From Archilochus colubris (taxonomy: Eukaryota > Chordata > Aves > Apodiformes > Trochilidae): a stretch of DNA of 64,000 nucleotides. The position numbers and the translations under genes are program-made. Each line of letters opens with the position of its first letter. The first letter of the stretch is position 1. The notes beneath the pieces are model-generated. The model was given only the letters and a program-made list of their open reading frames with translations. It was not told the origin of the DNA and made no database searches. This document shows positions 24,401 to 35,882 of this stretch, piece after piece. Where the stretch lies: assembly GCA_023079485.1 (NCBI GenBank), contig CM041090.1, forward strand, positions 39,498,874-39,562,873. The letters are read 5' to 3'.

Positions 24401-26311
24401 TTAAAATGGGGGATGTGGATTTAACAAGGATGTTTGTCTAGGAAATGAGCAGGGCTGAGGACACAGCTTTTGTTTCCCTGCAAATAATTTTAAAATAATG
24501 CTAATAATGAGTAGAGAAATCCTGATTTTATGTGATTTTCTGGGGATATAGAAACAAGCACTGTCCCTGATAATATGTAATCCTTTAGAAAATAAAAATA
24601 TCCTCTTTAATGAGCTATTGGATGGGAGTTCTAGCCACAGCCAGTCATCCAGGACAGGAATGCTGGAAGTCCTAGTGACATGGGAAGGGATCCTCAAGAG
24701 CTGTATCAATCCTGCATACCCAAGCTATCAAAGCTTGTATTTAATGTATTTATTTCCTCTGTGAGGAGGTTTGATTCAAAAACACCTGTGAGGGCCAGGG
24801 ATTAATATATTTCAGAAAAAATTAGTGGTCAGAGTAAGGGTCATCTCTAGGAAAGGACAAGTGGTGATGATGTTCCAGCATCACTGGGCTCCATGGGCCC
24901 AAGGGATGTTCATAGAGAATATTTGCTACTTGGTTGTGGAGTTGGATGAGCAATCTGCTCCTGTCTGGGAGCCCCAGGAGAGAGCAAAGGTGCTGTGCTG
25001 CCTTGACCAGCCAAGCTGTGCTTCTGCCTTCTCTTAAATTTGTGCCAGCCCTTAATGACAAGTGACCTTCCCTGGGGGACTGGCTGTCCTGGAGTGTGGC
25101 AGTTCCTTTCCCCCAGAACCTGCCAGCTCCAATTTATCCCTGTTTAACAAATTTATGAGACAAAGGAGTCTCTCCAACAAGGAGAAGCCAGGGCACATGG
25201 CATCTGAAGGTACCTGAGTACTAAAATGGACCTGCACAACCAGTGCCCTTCACAGGATGAAAAGCAGAACCAGACAAGGGAAAGACTCCCAAAGTGGAGT
25301 AAAAAAAAGCTGCATCTCCCTGAGTGCTTACATGTCCTCAGTGTCATCACTAAGCTGTCTCATCACTGAGGACATCTGAGGAATTAAGTTCATAACAGAG
25401 CCCTGACATAGGACTGCTGACACATCCTGACACATCCTTGCTGGTGAGGAACACAAAGCTTTAGCTGGGGCTTTCAGGCAGGTGGCATGAGCAGAAGGAA
25501 AATGTTTACTGGGAATATGATCAGGGGTTCCCTTCTGGTCAAGAAACCCACTGGAAAAAAATACTCAAAGCCTAATGCCTGTGAACCAGCTCCTTCAAAA
25601 AAATATTGGCCCATAAGATCCCAGCCCAGCTTGCAGGTTCAGACCACATGAAGGGAGTGGGGCTGCACCTAAGGAAAATTTTTTTCTCTCTCTTGATGAA
25701 ATCTGTACCTTGATGCAATGGAAGACACAGCCTTTGTTTATGGATTTCCATCCTTGGGTACCAACAGTGCAGTGACCACACTCAACAGTTTGCTGTGAGT
25801 TCAGAACATCACTGAGGGTGGGACTCTCATGATTCTTGGCTAAAAAAAATACTATCAGCCCAAATCCTCCCTAAGAGGGAGAAATAAATAGATAATAAAT
25901 AGTATTGCCAAGAGGAAAGTCTCCTCAGGACTCAGTACAAAGCCTACACTAGCTTGGAAATAATCTTAACGGGGAATTGAGCCTCATGGCAAGTCCTTTG
26001 CTAAAAGGAGCTGTGGTTCTGTGATGTGGCTACTACCAGGTATAAGCTATGGCCATGGTTCCTTCTCCCTGTTGTGGCACAGGCCTCTTGCATGACCTCA
26101 GGTACACCTCTCATCATCATTAAAAAAAATTGGATTTTCCTGCCCTGCTGAGATGTAAAAATAAACATGGAAAAAGTGAAATGGTCACAGAAATGGGGAC
26201 TGAATGGGTGTCTGAGACGTTTAACCTGAAATTACCAAAAGGGTTCTTGTGTTGAATGGGGTTGTCTCAAAATCTGAGACTGGTGACATTTCTAAAGGAA
26301 AATACAGACAG
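24401..26311. other. Non-coding stretch, no gene seen
   Basis: Unique sequence of mixed composition. No frame exceeds about 100 codons and no repeat family was recognised. Confidence 0.45.
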
Positions 26312-26866
26312 TCATAGAATCATAGAATCCTAGAATTGGCTGGGTTGGAAGGGACCTCAGAGATCATCAAGTCCAACCCTTGATCCACTCCCACTGCAGT
26401 TCCCAGCCCATGGCACTCAGTGCCACATCCAGGCTCTTTGGAAATATCTCCAGACACGGAGAATCCACTACTTCCCTGGGCAGCCCATTCCAATGCCTGA
26501 TCACCCTCTCCAGAAAGAAATTCTTTCTCATCTCCAACCTAAACCTCCCCTGGCACAACTTGAGACCCTGCCCTCTTGTCTTGCTGAGAGTTGCCTGGGA
26601 AAAGAGCCCAACCCCCCCCTGGCTCCAACCTCCTTTCAGGGAGTTGGAGAGAGTGATGAGGTCTCCCCTGAGCCTCCTCTTCTCCAGCCTCAACACCCCC
26701 AGCTCCCTCAGCCCTTCCTCACAGGACGTGTGCTGGATCCCTTCACAGCCTCCTTGCTCTTCTCTGGACCTGCTCCAGCACCTCAATCTCCTTCCTGAAC
26801 TGAGGGGCCCAGAACTGGACACAGTACTCGAGGTGTGGCCTCACCAGGGCTGAGCACAGGGGCAGT
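26312..26866 (-). mobile_element. CR1 LINE 3' end with ORF2 C-terminus
   Basis: The plus strand starts with two TCATAGAA units (reverse complement of the CR1 tail), then GGGTTGGAAGGGACCTCAGA and ATCATCAAGTCCAACCC. The minus strand shows [32 protein letters not shown] and [15 protein letters not shown] words of the CR1 ORF2 C-terminus. The copy extends further 5' than the others, through the segment matching GGGCCCAGAACTGGACACAG, which in CR1 lies upstream of the RRLRGDLI words. It is 5'-truncated and lacks the catalytic domains. An equally long plus-strand frame over it is a shadow. Confidence 0.96.
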
Positions 26867-28136
26867 CCTCTACCTCTATCTGATCTTTGGTTTCTTTTCT
26901 AAAATGTATTCCCCCCTTCCCTCCCAAGCCACAAAAACCCCACTTTTCCATCCAACACTGACCAGCTCCATTATGAGCCACATCATCACCAAATCAAATA
27001 AATGTGAATTTCCCCAGTGCCAGAAAACTGGTACAGAAAAGTGGCTGTCATTACTCAACACTCAATCTACTTTTGAACATCATTGCCTGCAAATTTAAGG
27101 ATTACATCCCAATAAATTTCTCCAAGTCTCTGCTTCAGTAAGCTGGGCTCTAGTAGCATCACCTTTCTGTATCTTTTTCTTATTTTGTGTGCTTATCAGG
27201 AGAAAGAATCCAGCACTGGGGAGCTGAACCTTGCAGGTCTGCAGAGCAAAAGGGGCTGCAGGGACCCAGAGAGGCTTTAGCTGAGCTTTGCTTTCTTGGC
27301 ACTCTTTCTATCTCAAAACAGAGGACCAGGCCACTCTGGAGCCAGAGTATTTGCTCCAACAAGACTTTTTTTTTTTTTTTCCAAATCACTCTTTTCAAAT
27401 ATTTTATTCTGCTCTTATTTTTAAGCCAGGGTCCAAAACCTTTAAATGAGAGGCAATTTTGTTTTCCTAGCTGTCAGCAATATTTTGGCTATTTTAAGAA
27501 TGTAGGACAGGGTTAAGGATTAGTACCAGCATTTCTTTTCTGTGTATCAGAGCTGCTTAGCAGTAATTAATTAGGACATTGGGTTTTGTACTCTTGGTTC
27601 AGGTCATTTGCCTATGAGCAGCTCAAGCCTTTTACAAAGGCACGCTGCATATGTTTCTGGGTACCTTTTTGAGAGAAGATTTAAATTGGCCAGATGAATA
27701 ATACTTTGCTACAAGTGTTTTGCCCTAGGCAAAAAAAAAAAAAAAAAAGGTTTTTCTTCATATTATCATCGCCCCGAGCTGGAATCCTCCAGCTTGATGT
27801 GACTGGTGTTATACTGTCACATGGCAATGATGTAAGAACAGGAGCTCTCTGTGTCAGACAAATCTGGATTTAGGGGAATTATAGCAGATGTTGCAAAATG
27901 GCAACAGTTTAGCAAGTTCCTTTCATCCCGGGGTTGGGAGGCAGGTCCACAAAGTCCACCCAGACAGAGAAGAATGTTATCTTTGATCCCTCTCTCTCCA
28001 GGGCAAGGAGGCTCCACCGAGGAGGGATGTTGGAAATAAAAATAAATCTACAGTAGCTGTTTGTTTTTACAATATGGAAATGGGACATTATTTATTCATG
28101 CTGTTTGCCCAGACACGTATAAAAGATTTTTATCTG
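26867..28136. other. Non-coding stretch, no gene seen
   Basis: Unique sequence with T-run 27366-27380 and A-run 27731-27748. A plus frame at 27187-27516 crosses the T-run and has no support. Confidence 0.45.
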
Positions 28137-28163
28137 GGGGGGGGGGGGGAGGGATGGGGGGGG
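28137..28163 (+). repeat. G-tract
   Basis: A run of about 13 G bases, then A, GGGATG and a second run of eight G bases. Four or more G-runs in under 30 bases can in principle form a quadruplex. It lies inside otherwise repeat-poor sequence. Confidence 0.85.
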
Positions 28164-28698
28164 TAAGGATCTATTGTGTGCTATAAACAGATTAGAGCAT
28201 TCAATATTAAGATTAATGGCACGGAAAAACACTCGGAAATTTGTGAGTGGTTTGATTACAAGGAAGGCTCAAAGCTCCTCTCCTCCTTGCATCCAAGGAC
28301 TGCAGCACAAGCCTAATCTGATGCCAAGGAAATGAGGAAGGAAGGAATATGTTTGCCTCCAGTACAGAAATAGAAAGCTAAAAAGTTAGATATTATGGCA
28401 TTTCGTCATTTTATGCATCATTTAGGGCTCTTTTTTCTTTTTTTTAAGTGATAGAAATTGGAAATGTCTCTGCTCATCTGCTCTTCTTCCATTTGGGTAA
28501 ATGGCTCATTTATATCTGTTCAAAAATCGAACATATATGATGAGAAGCATGACCCTGTTTAAGACAAGAAAGCACCACCTGGAGTGAACAAAACACAACA
28601 GTGTAGGGCAAGTGGTAATTCTTACCATGAGTTTAAATCTGATTGGAATTTGGTCAGAATTTGCAGGATTTGTCTTAAATTTGTCACTTTGTTACACA
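28164..28698. other. Repeat-poor AT-rich block
   Basis: Unique sequence with no recognised repeat, possibly part of a conserved non-coding block that starts before the G-tract. No exon is supported. Confidence 0.3.
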
Positions 28699-28782
28699 TA
28701 AAATAAAATAAAATAAAATAAAATAAAATAAAATAAAATAAAATAAAATAAAATAAAATAAAATAAAATAAAATAAAATAAA
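28699..28782. repeat. (ATAAA)n microsatellite
   Basis: About 17 uninterrupted copies of the pentanucleotide over 84 bp. The lack of interruptions suggests it is likely polymorphic. Confidence 0.98.
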
Positions 28783-29245
28783 TGTGGTGACTGGCACAAA
28801 AGCACCCAGGCCTTTTATTAGGTTTTAATTAAAAATCCTCCTTAGCACCTGGCAGCAACAGGGATGGGGTGATGTACAGCATGGATGTGGCTGCTCACAC
28901 TGATGGAGCACAACCCTCACCCCCCATGCTCGTGGCCACAGTACCCCAAAACCACCTCACCCTGAACATCCTCAGGAAGTCCTACCCAGTTTCTACCCCC
29001 AGAGGAGATGAACCAGAGGGTTTTGTGCACACACACACCAGCAGCTCTGTTTTGCATCAAGGTTTGCCTTGCCTGAGAGTGCAATGATCATTTCTAAGAG
29101 TAAGAGCTCAGCTGGATTCAGTTCAGGACAGTATTTAAGGGCATGCTTAAATTTAAATATTGAAGTCAGGTCACACACAGGCTTCAAATCTGCCCATCCT
29201 TTCATAACCTGCCTGAGTTTGGTTCTAGCCCTGCACAGCTTTACT
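28783..29245. other. Non-coding stretch, no gene seen
   Basis: Unique sequence between the microsatellite and a CR1 fragment. Confidence 0.5.
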
Positions 29246-29420
29246 GGCACAGGTTGCCCAGAGAGGTGCCAGATGCCTCATCCTTGGAAAAATTCCAAGT
29301 CAGGTTGGACAGGGCTTGGAGCAACCTGGCCCAGTTGAAGATGTCCTTGCTCATGACAAGGGGTTGAACCACGTGTGACCTTTAAAAGGTCCCAATCTGA
29401 ACCATTCTCTGATTCTATAT
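29246..29420 (+). mobile_element. CR1 LINE 3' fragment
   Basis: In forward orientation it reads GCACAGGTTGCCCAGAGAGG, CCTTGGAAAAATTCCAAGTC, GGGCTTGGAGCAACCTGG and a degenerate TTCTCTGATTCTATAT tail. This order is characteristic of the CR1 3' UTR junction region. About 175 bp is retained with broken frames. Confidence 0.9.
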
Positions 29421-30274
29421 GCTGCACCAAGCCTGATCCTAACAGGAGAGGCTGATGGAGGAGATGGTTTCAGTCATCTAACACATCTTTCCCAGGGGTG
29501 CCTGCAGCCACCTGGGTTATGTGAGACATAATAAGGACCAAGCTGAGAAACATTTTGTCCACCACCCTCATTGGTGGCTTTTTGGTACCATTCTGCAGGA
29601 AGAAAGCACCCCAAGCAGTTCTGCCCAGAAGAGACAGAAAAACCCTTCTACATCTCCAGCCCCATTTTGGATGCCCCAGAGGAGACCCACAGCAGCCATC
29701 CCAGTTTGATTCCAGCACCTTCTGTCTCTGTGCTGGCCTGACCCTGATAAACTGGTCCTCCAGATCAAGATGGTGTTTGCTAGGCAAGATCCTGACTGTT
29801 CTCCCTCCAGTCCACCAAACTGTTGTGTAGGAACTTAAGCCCACAGGGAGCACCACAAAACCCATCCTTGCAGCTCCTGGTCCATGCAAGCAGTAAGTCT
29901 GTTTGGCAGGGGACCCTTGGGGTGACCTTGACAACACAGTATTGACCCCTCAGCATCTTCTGCATCCTCCCCTTGAGCCAAAACCCTACCAGTGAAAGGC
30001 TGAAATGAAAATGTTGCCAAGCACCACAGAGCAGCTCAGCTGAAGCCTTTCATTGCTTCAGCCACTCTCTGCCACAATTATGGCATGGCCAAAAAGGAAA
30101 AAAATAGCAATTCTCCATCACACATGACAATCATAGCACCAAATCAGTCGTGTGACTTAGGCTCCCAGTCCCATGTGCTGGGAATCAGAGGTGTCCAAAG
30201 GAAAACATGGGATCAGCACACATTCCCATTCAAGGCCCCTAATCTTGTCCACACTCAAAATGGCACCAGCTAAA
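29421..30274. other. Non-coding stretch; long unsupported minus frame
   Basis: A 155-codon minus-strand frame (29470-29937) overlaps a 91-codon plus frame. It shows no domain, no splice signals and no codon preference that I can support. It could be a decayed element I do not recognise. Confidence 0.35.
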
Positions 30275-30472
30275 ATTGGTTTTCAATTGATTTAAGTTCA
30301 CTGGCACAAAGCCCTGTGTAGACATTCTTAAATGGGTTTAAAAATGGCTTATCAATTTAGCTTAAGACACTTAGTAGCTAAACTAAGCTAAATCGGCATA
30401 AGCCAGGTTTAAATTGATTTATGATGTCCACAAAGAGTTTTGCACTGGTTTAACTAAATTGCTTTAAAAACA
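30275..30472. mobile_element. Long imperfect palindrome, MITE-like element
   Basis: Two arms of about 95 bp are imperfect inverted copies meeting near 30370. TTTAAAAATGGCTTATC on the left pairs with the complement of GGCATAAGCCAGGTTTAAA on the right. CTGGCACAAAGCCCTGTGT pairs with the complement of CAAAGAGTTTTGCACTGG. The ends pair through TTTAA/TTAAA-rich sequence. This fits an old non-autonomous DNA transposon, though no target-site duplication or named family was identified. A transcript would fold into a long hairpin. Confidence 0.7.
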
Positions 30473-32289
30473 CACCGCCACTTTAGCCTTCAAAAGTGAG
30501 TGCCTATGAGTGTAAGGATTTAGGGGAAATGTCTTGAAAAGTGCCTAAATATCTGAGGAGCTTATGCCCCGTTTCCTTAAACAGACTCGGTCTTTTCAAA
30601 ACCAGAAACTGTCCCTTTGTAAATGCGACTCCCAAGTGCCCAAAGAAGAGAAATAAAATAATAAATAAATAAAATAAAATATAAAATTTAAAAAGGAAAA
30701 AGGTCACATCCTCCTCCATGGAGTAAATTAGGGAGATAGTCCATTTTACATCTGCTGGAGTAAAGCCAAGCCCTGCCTCAATTATTTCAAGGGAAAGCCA
30801 AATGAAACCATGAAACCCCAGGTTTGGGGAGGCTTGCACGAATTTTTACTGTTAGTTTTGGGGTTTTTTTTTGTTCTGTTTTGTTTGCTTTACCTCCTTA
30901 GGTGTAGTAGTTCTAGATGATGATACCCATATACTCCAATAATCCCATCCCTGTTCACAGCATCCCTGCACCCTACAGTAATTCAGGTTCTTATGTCCAC
31001 ACGCATAGGCACAGTTTGGAAGATATTTGAGTGCTTGTAGCCACATCTGTTGTTTTCTCTCTTAATGATTTGTAGTTAGCCAAAATAATAGAAAGCAGAG
31101 CTGTTTCATATTGGCTTGCCTGACGTGAGCCTATCTCAGTCAAAATGTTTATTCTGCAGCACTCCCACTAGCTCTGGAAATTCATGTATCTCTATGTGTT
31201 TGCGTGTTTTGCTTGACTGGGCACAAATTATGCTCTCAACTGGAAATATCACAAGTGTAAATAATTTGGAGACGTAAGTGTCTGAGCAAAACTCATGTAA
31301 AAGCTATTTGTTTTATGGATTTTGATCTCCAAAGTTTAAAATATGAGCAAACTTTTCATTAAAGGGGTTTTTGCCATTTGTTTGAACACTCCTGGAGTAA
31401 TTGGAAATGCAACAATTGTTTAAAAAGTGGCATTGTCCCTGAAAAGATTTAGTGAGGGATGAAGAAATTTCTTGAACCTAAAGACATAATCTGGTGATCC
31501 AATTCTCCCCACTGTGTCCATTCCCGTGAAACTCCATTTACTTTCTCCTACCCGTCCCCGGCTCCCCCGCATCCCACCTAGCCAATCCTCTAGGTTTCCC
31601 ACATTGTTTCCCCTTTTGTCTTTTCAGTCCAAACAGAAGAACAACAGACAAGGTTTCGAAGGGCAGGGAGCATCAGGGGCTGGAAGAGAATGGCTAAGAT
31701 GAGGGTCAGAGTCCTGGCCCTACTGCCAACAGTTACCAGGGTTTGTGCTGCCTGGCTGGGCAGTGTTCAAAGACTTTGCTGGGCTTTGTTCCACTGTGTA
31801 GGGATTAGGCCTGGCGGTCTGAGAATTTGCCTTCTAATTAAAAAGGATAAAAGATAGAAGTAGCATTAGACTAAAACATAGCAGTGATACTTCACAGGCT
31901 TTTTTTTTTTTTTTTCTCCTCTTTTTGGCTTTTTTTTTTTTCTTAAGTCACAAGACAACGCACGAAGTTGTCAGGTTGGTTTATTTCCTTTGTTTTTCTG
32001 CGTGGTTTGGGGGAAAAAAATCATAATGAAGAGAAGGCAGGGGAGGAGGAAAAAGTTTTTGAAACTCTTCCCAGCTGTTCCATATGGTGAGTGAAGGCTG
32101 AGTTTCTCTCTGCACTGTGGCAATTTTCCTGGCTGATGATTGCATTTATTGACAAGGATTACACCAGCTCCCTTTAATGCTGTACCAAAAGGTGAGGGAA
32201 TTCCCCATGTCATCTCCCTGGCCAAAGGAGTCTACAGGAAAACTGGATTTCTTCTTGCACAACCTCTTCTTTTGTTTTTTTTAATTTTT
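30473..32289. other. Non-coding stretch with AT-rich blocks
   Basis: An (AAAT)n-like patch lies at 30655-30690 and T-runs at 30863-30872 and 31901-31950. Positions 31060-31470 are unique and AT-rich. No supported exon was seen. Confidence 0.45.
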
Positions 32290-33160
32290 TCCCCTGTTTT
32301 CAGCTCCCATCAGGGATATTTAAGAGCAGCCACACGCTCAAACGAACCGGGATGCAACGAGAGAAATGTCAGAGGCTGCATCCAGAGACTTATAGCACCA
32401 CTTAAAAAAAAAAAAGAAAAAGAAAAAAAGAAAGAAAAAAGAAAATCATGGAGCAGGAAGGGGAGGCCAAATCCCCACAAGCTGTTACTCGTGTGAGTAA
32501 TCCCATCTCCAGCAAAAGCCCTATTCAGGGCAGCCAGCCCTACGCAGGACGGTGAGGACGGGCGTCAATCCAGGGTCTGCCAACCCGACAAGGGCTGTTG
32601 GAAGAAATCCCTGCTGCTTACAACTTGATCTCCCTTTAAAAACCTCCTCGGAAGCAGCAGCTGGGGGCAGGGGGAGCGGTGGTGTTTTTGGGGGGGAGCT
32701 GACAACCCAGGACGGCCGCTTGTGCCCTAAGAGAGAGAAGCTGAGGTGAGCAGTTGCGTAAGGGCTGCTGATGAGATTACATTAATTACTTTTCAGGAGG
32801 GAAAAAAAAAAAAAAAAAGGAAAAAGGAAAATAATTAAAAAAAAAGAGGGGGTAGGAGTTTTGTGGAAGACTTAGAAGCTTTCAAAGCTGCCGAGCTCGG
32901 GTTGCAGCAAGGATAAAGGAATGCCCTTTTGTTCCCACACATCTCCCGTTACGTCACGAGGAGCCCAATTTCTCCTGAATTCTGGCTGACTTTGCACGTA
33001 GTAAATAATTTGGAAGAGACGACAGACCAGGCGAAAATTATTCACAGCAGAGAGTCCTTGCATTTCCTTGTACAGGATCCGAATGGGAAAAGCATTTCTC
33101 CCAGGAAAACGTTTTCATTCATTAAAATTTTTGCGAGAGTTTTCTTTCCTCTGAGACAGT
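32290..33160 (+). promoter_or_regulatory. CpG-enriched stretch, possible distal promoter or enhancer
   Basis: CpGs are much more frequent than in flanking DNA, with clusters at 32335-32365, 32545-32590, 32710-32725 and 32890-32975. A TTACGTCA (CREB/ATF-type) site lies at 32949-32956. A strong donor-like GAG|GTGAGC lies at 32745-32753. The purine tract at 32404-32446 interrupts the block. A non-coding or 5' UTR exon ending near 32747 is possible but unproven, and no protein is recognised in it. Confidence 0.35.
32404..32446. repeat. Polypurine (A/G) tract
   Basis: An A-run with regular G interruptions. Confidence 0.9.
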
Positions 33161-34209
33161 AAAGATCACATTCAACCCCTGCCATAGAGTGAGAAGAAGG
33201 GAGAAGACTTGAAAGCATCACTTGGGCAAAAACGTTGCTGTCTTCAACAAAAATAAGTGCTGTTAGACTGCTGTGAGTTAGCTCGAAAGCAATACTAATG
33301 TGGCAAATTATCCCATTGATTTTAGGCAGGGTTCTTCATCGATTTTTGCTTAAAAAAAAAAACCAACCAACAAGGTAGCATGATACAGCCCATGATGGTG
33401 AACTTCTTAATATCGGTGCATTTGTGAAAGGTTAAAACCAGACTTCTGCTCCTGTGGGTTGCCTGAGTTTTAAGGATGTGGAAATTTAATGAAACCTGCC
33501 TGCTTTTTTTCTGGGTATCAGCCTTTGAAAGGAGACCTGCTCTTCTTTGCTGGATTTAGAAGCAAATAGATTCAATGTCCCCCAGCAGGACAATATTCCC
33601 AGCTCCCTCCAGGCCTGTGTCCAGCTCCTTTCTGCCTCTACCCAAGAGCCCCAGATGCAGGATTGAGCCAGGCTATGGTGCCGTGATCCATCCTGTGCTG
33701 ATTTATGTGCTTAATGTAATTTCAGAGAGGCCAAAGTGAGGGCAAAATTGTCCTCCTCCCCCATTTTGTATTCCAGAGAACTGGGAGGAAATCCCCAGTT
33801 TCTCCCATGATGGGGGGGGGAAGACCCACGAGGTTTTTCAGCTGATTCTGTGGTGAGGAAGAGGAATGAAAACCTCTGAGAGAACAGTTGCTCAGTCACT
33901 GTGCATTCAGACCTCCCCATGCCTCCTCCTCCTCCTCCTTCGGTGCTGCTCCTTCTGCTGGGCTCAGCTTCTTCCCGGGGGGGAAGGATCCTCACACCCA
34001 TTTTCCATGGAGCAGGGCAAAATATGCAGGCTGCCAAGAGGAATATCTCTTTTTTTTTTTTTTTTTTTAAAGGCAGAACCCAAGAAGAAACAAAACAAAT
34101 CTATTTTGGGTCCTCTTCAACACCCCCAAGAGAGGTGTGAGTGCTATTTCTCTGTTACTCCACACTTACTCACCGAAGGAAGGAGACAATCTGAGGGGGC
34201 TTTAGATAT
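33161..34209. other. Non-coding stretch, no gene seen
   Basis: Mostly unique sequence with a (CCT)n-like patch near 33920-33940 and a T-run at 34049-34068. Minus and plus frames of up to 119 codons overlap each other and cross the T-run. Confidence 0.45.
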
Positions 34210-34400
34210 GAAAGGACCTTCCTAATATTTGCATTATCGTCAAGGAAAATATTTTTAAAGGCCAACGGAATATTCATTTATATTTATTTGCTTAATCTAA
34301 TGATCCATTGTGATTCTCCCTTTCATCTATTCTTCCCTTGATGAGTGTGTGGCACTCCCATTAAGATTAATAGCGGTTTCACATGCACAGTCAGGGGAGA
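34210..34400. other. AT-rich repeat-free segment, candidate conserved element
   Basis: Contains TTTATTTGCTTAATCTAATG and CATTAAGATTAATAGCGG type homeodomain words. It has no repeats and no coding frame support. A regulatory role is inference. Confidence 0.3.
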
Positions 34401-35578
34401 TTAGACCCCTGCCCCGGCCTCCTGCCAGCCCCATGTATGTCTTTGGATTCAAGCTCCAAACCCTCACTGATGTTGGTGAAAGAGCCATGTGTACAAAAAG
34501 CCCCAATCCTGCCCGGTGCTGAGCATCCTTCCAGCCAGCCCCAGCATTTCGAAGCAGCACGGGGCACAGCTAGCTCCCCAAACGCATTTATTATGCTGTA
34601 AAGTCTGGGAACTGTCTGGGGAACGTATGTTTATGTGGGGGTCACTGTTCCTCTGAGCACGAGGAGGGGATTTTCATGACAGACCAGTCTAGAACAGCAT
34701 CTGGGGGCCAGGGTGGGGTGAGCCGGGACCATTTTCTAGCAAAAGAAACCACACAAATCCCTCCTCCGAACGCACACGTTGTCATCCTTCTGAGCAAAGT
34801 TAATTCCATGTACAGAAATTAATGTTTTATGGCCATTTGACTTCTTCCTGGGCATGCAACAGGGATATTTTGAAAATTAAGTATATAATAAATCATCTTC
34901 TTTTACCAGGCAGGGATTGCTCAGATGACCTGGCATACAAGACCTCCTGTCCCCTTCGGTGGGATTTGGAGCAAGAGCCTTCTTCCAGCAGCAGGAGAAA
35001 TGCTGTGAGCTAGGGTCCCAGCCTTGCAAGCATTCATACCCTTTTGAGAGGTAAAAAGCTTTTGAATAGCCCTGGTGTAAAAAACTGCTCCTAGGTGTAA
35101 GGTTTATTACCAATAAGGAGAAGAGGCTCATGTTATGTACAGGGCCTGATGCAGAAAACATTCTCCTTTGGCTGCCTGATGATTCTGTGTCATCTTTTCA
35201 TGTGCAATCTGCCAATCTCCCCCATTGCATCCCAACCCTGACCTCATCAGTGTAAGCACTCCAGCTGCTCCAGTCCTCCTACCATGGAAGATTTTCTCCT
35301 CCAGTATTATGGTATTTCTGGAAAATGAAGGATTTACTGATTACTGCAGCCTCTTTGTGTGATTTTCTCCAAATTACCAACACTTCCCCGTGCCTCAGTT
35401 TCCCCAGGTGTATCGTGTGTGGTGATACCTTTGGCTTTCCAGCAGTACCACAAGAAGGAAGTGAAACCCATACAAAGGTTTTTGAGCCTGACAGATGTAA
35501 AGAGCATTTATAATGATGTTTGTCACCCTACTTCCTATATCCAACCAGACTCTATTAATAATTTTTACTGCCCCAAAG
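34401..35578. other. Non-coding stretch; possible intron upstream of a candidate last exon
   Basis: Unique sequence. Its right end has a TATTAAT branch-like word near 35553 and a TTTTTACTGCCCC tract before an AG, consistent with an acceptor. No other exon was recognised. Confidence 0.4.
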
Positions 35579-35740
35579 CACCGAAAACCACTCAGATCCA
35601 GCCAAAGTAACGTGACCAAAGTCAGCCATATAAAGAATAAGGAAGAGCCAGAAAGTGGGCAGGAGTCAGAGGCTAGCATGGAAACTGCTCCACCATCTGT
35701 CCCCTCGGCTGGCTCAAAAGATGTCTCACAATTAGAGTAG
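35579..35740 (+). CDS. Candidate terminal coding exon, unrecognised
   Basis: The frame runs in phase 0 from an acceptor-like TTTTTACTGCCCCAAAG for 53 codons to TAG. It encodes a hydrophilic acidic tail with the words SSQSNVTKVSHIKNKEEPE and SMETAPPSVPSAGSKDVSQ. The composition (Ser, Glu, Lys, Pro) resembles a disordered C-terminus and the codons look ordinary for a vertebrate gene. An AATAAA follows at 35877-35882. Against it, the upstream exons are not visible, the antisense frame is also open, and the protein is not recognised. It could be chance or an old pseudogene. Confidence 0.27.
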   Translation, partial: HRKPLRSSQSNVTKVSHIKNKEEPESGQESEASMETAPPSVPSAGSKDVSQLE

Positions 35741-35876
35741 AACTGAGTGTATGGCATTGTTTTCCTGCATTGTTTTCAGGCTTCCTTCTTGCTTGTTGTA
35801 GTGACCTCATTATTGATTTCTGGGGCTTCCACTTTGAGCTTCTGCATCTTTAAAAGCTTGTAGCTGATGGGCAGGC

Positions 35877-35882
35877 AATAAA
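35877..35882 (+). terminator. Possible poly(A) signal after the candidate last exon
   Basis: AATAAA lies 137 nt after the candidate TAG. The downstream sequence is T-rich but not strongly GT-rich. In AT-rich DNA this alone is weak. Confidence 0.25.

Noticed and set aside
26380..26853. 157-codon plus-strand frame
   Set aside because: It lies antisense to a recognisable CR1 ORF2 C-terminus on the minus strand; it is a shadow of the element.
29470..29937. 155-codon minus-strand frame
   Set aside because: It overlaps an open plus frame and shows no domain, splice signals or repeat family.
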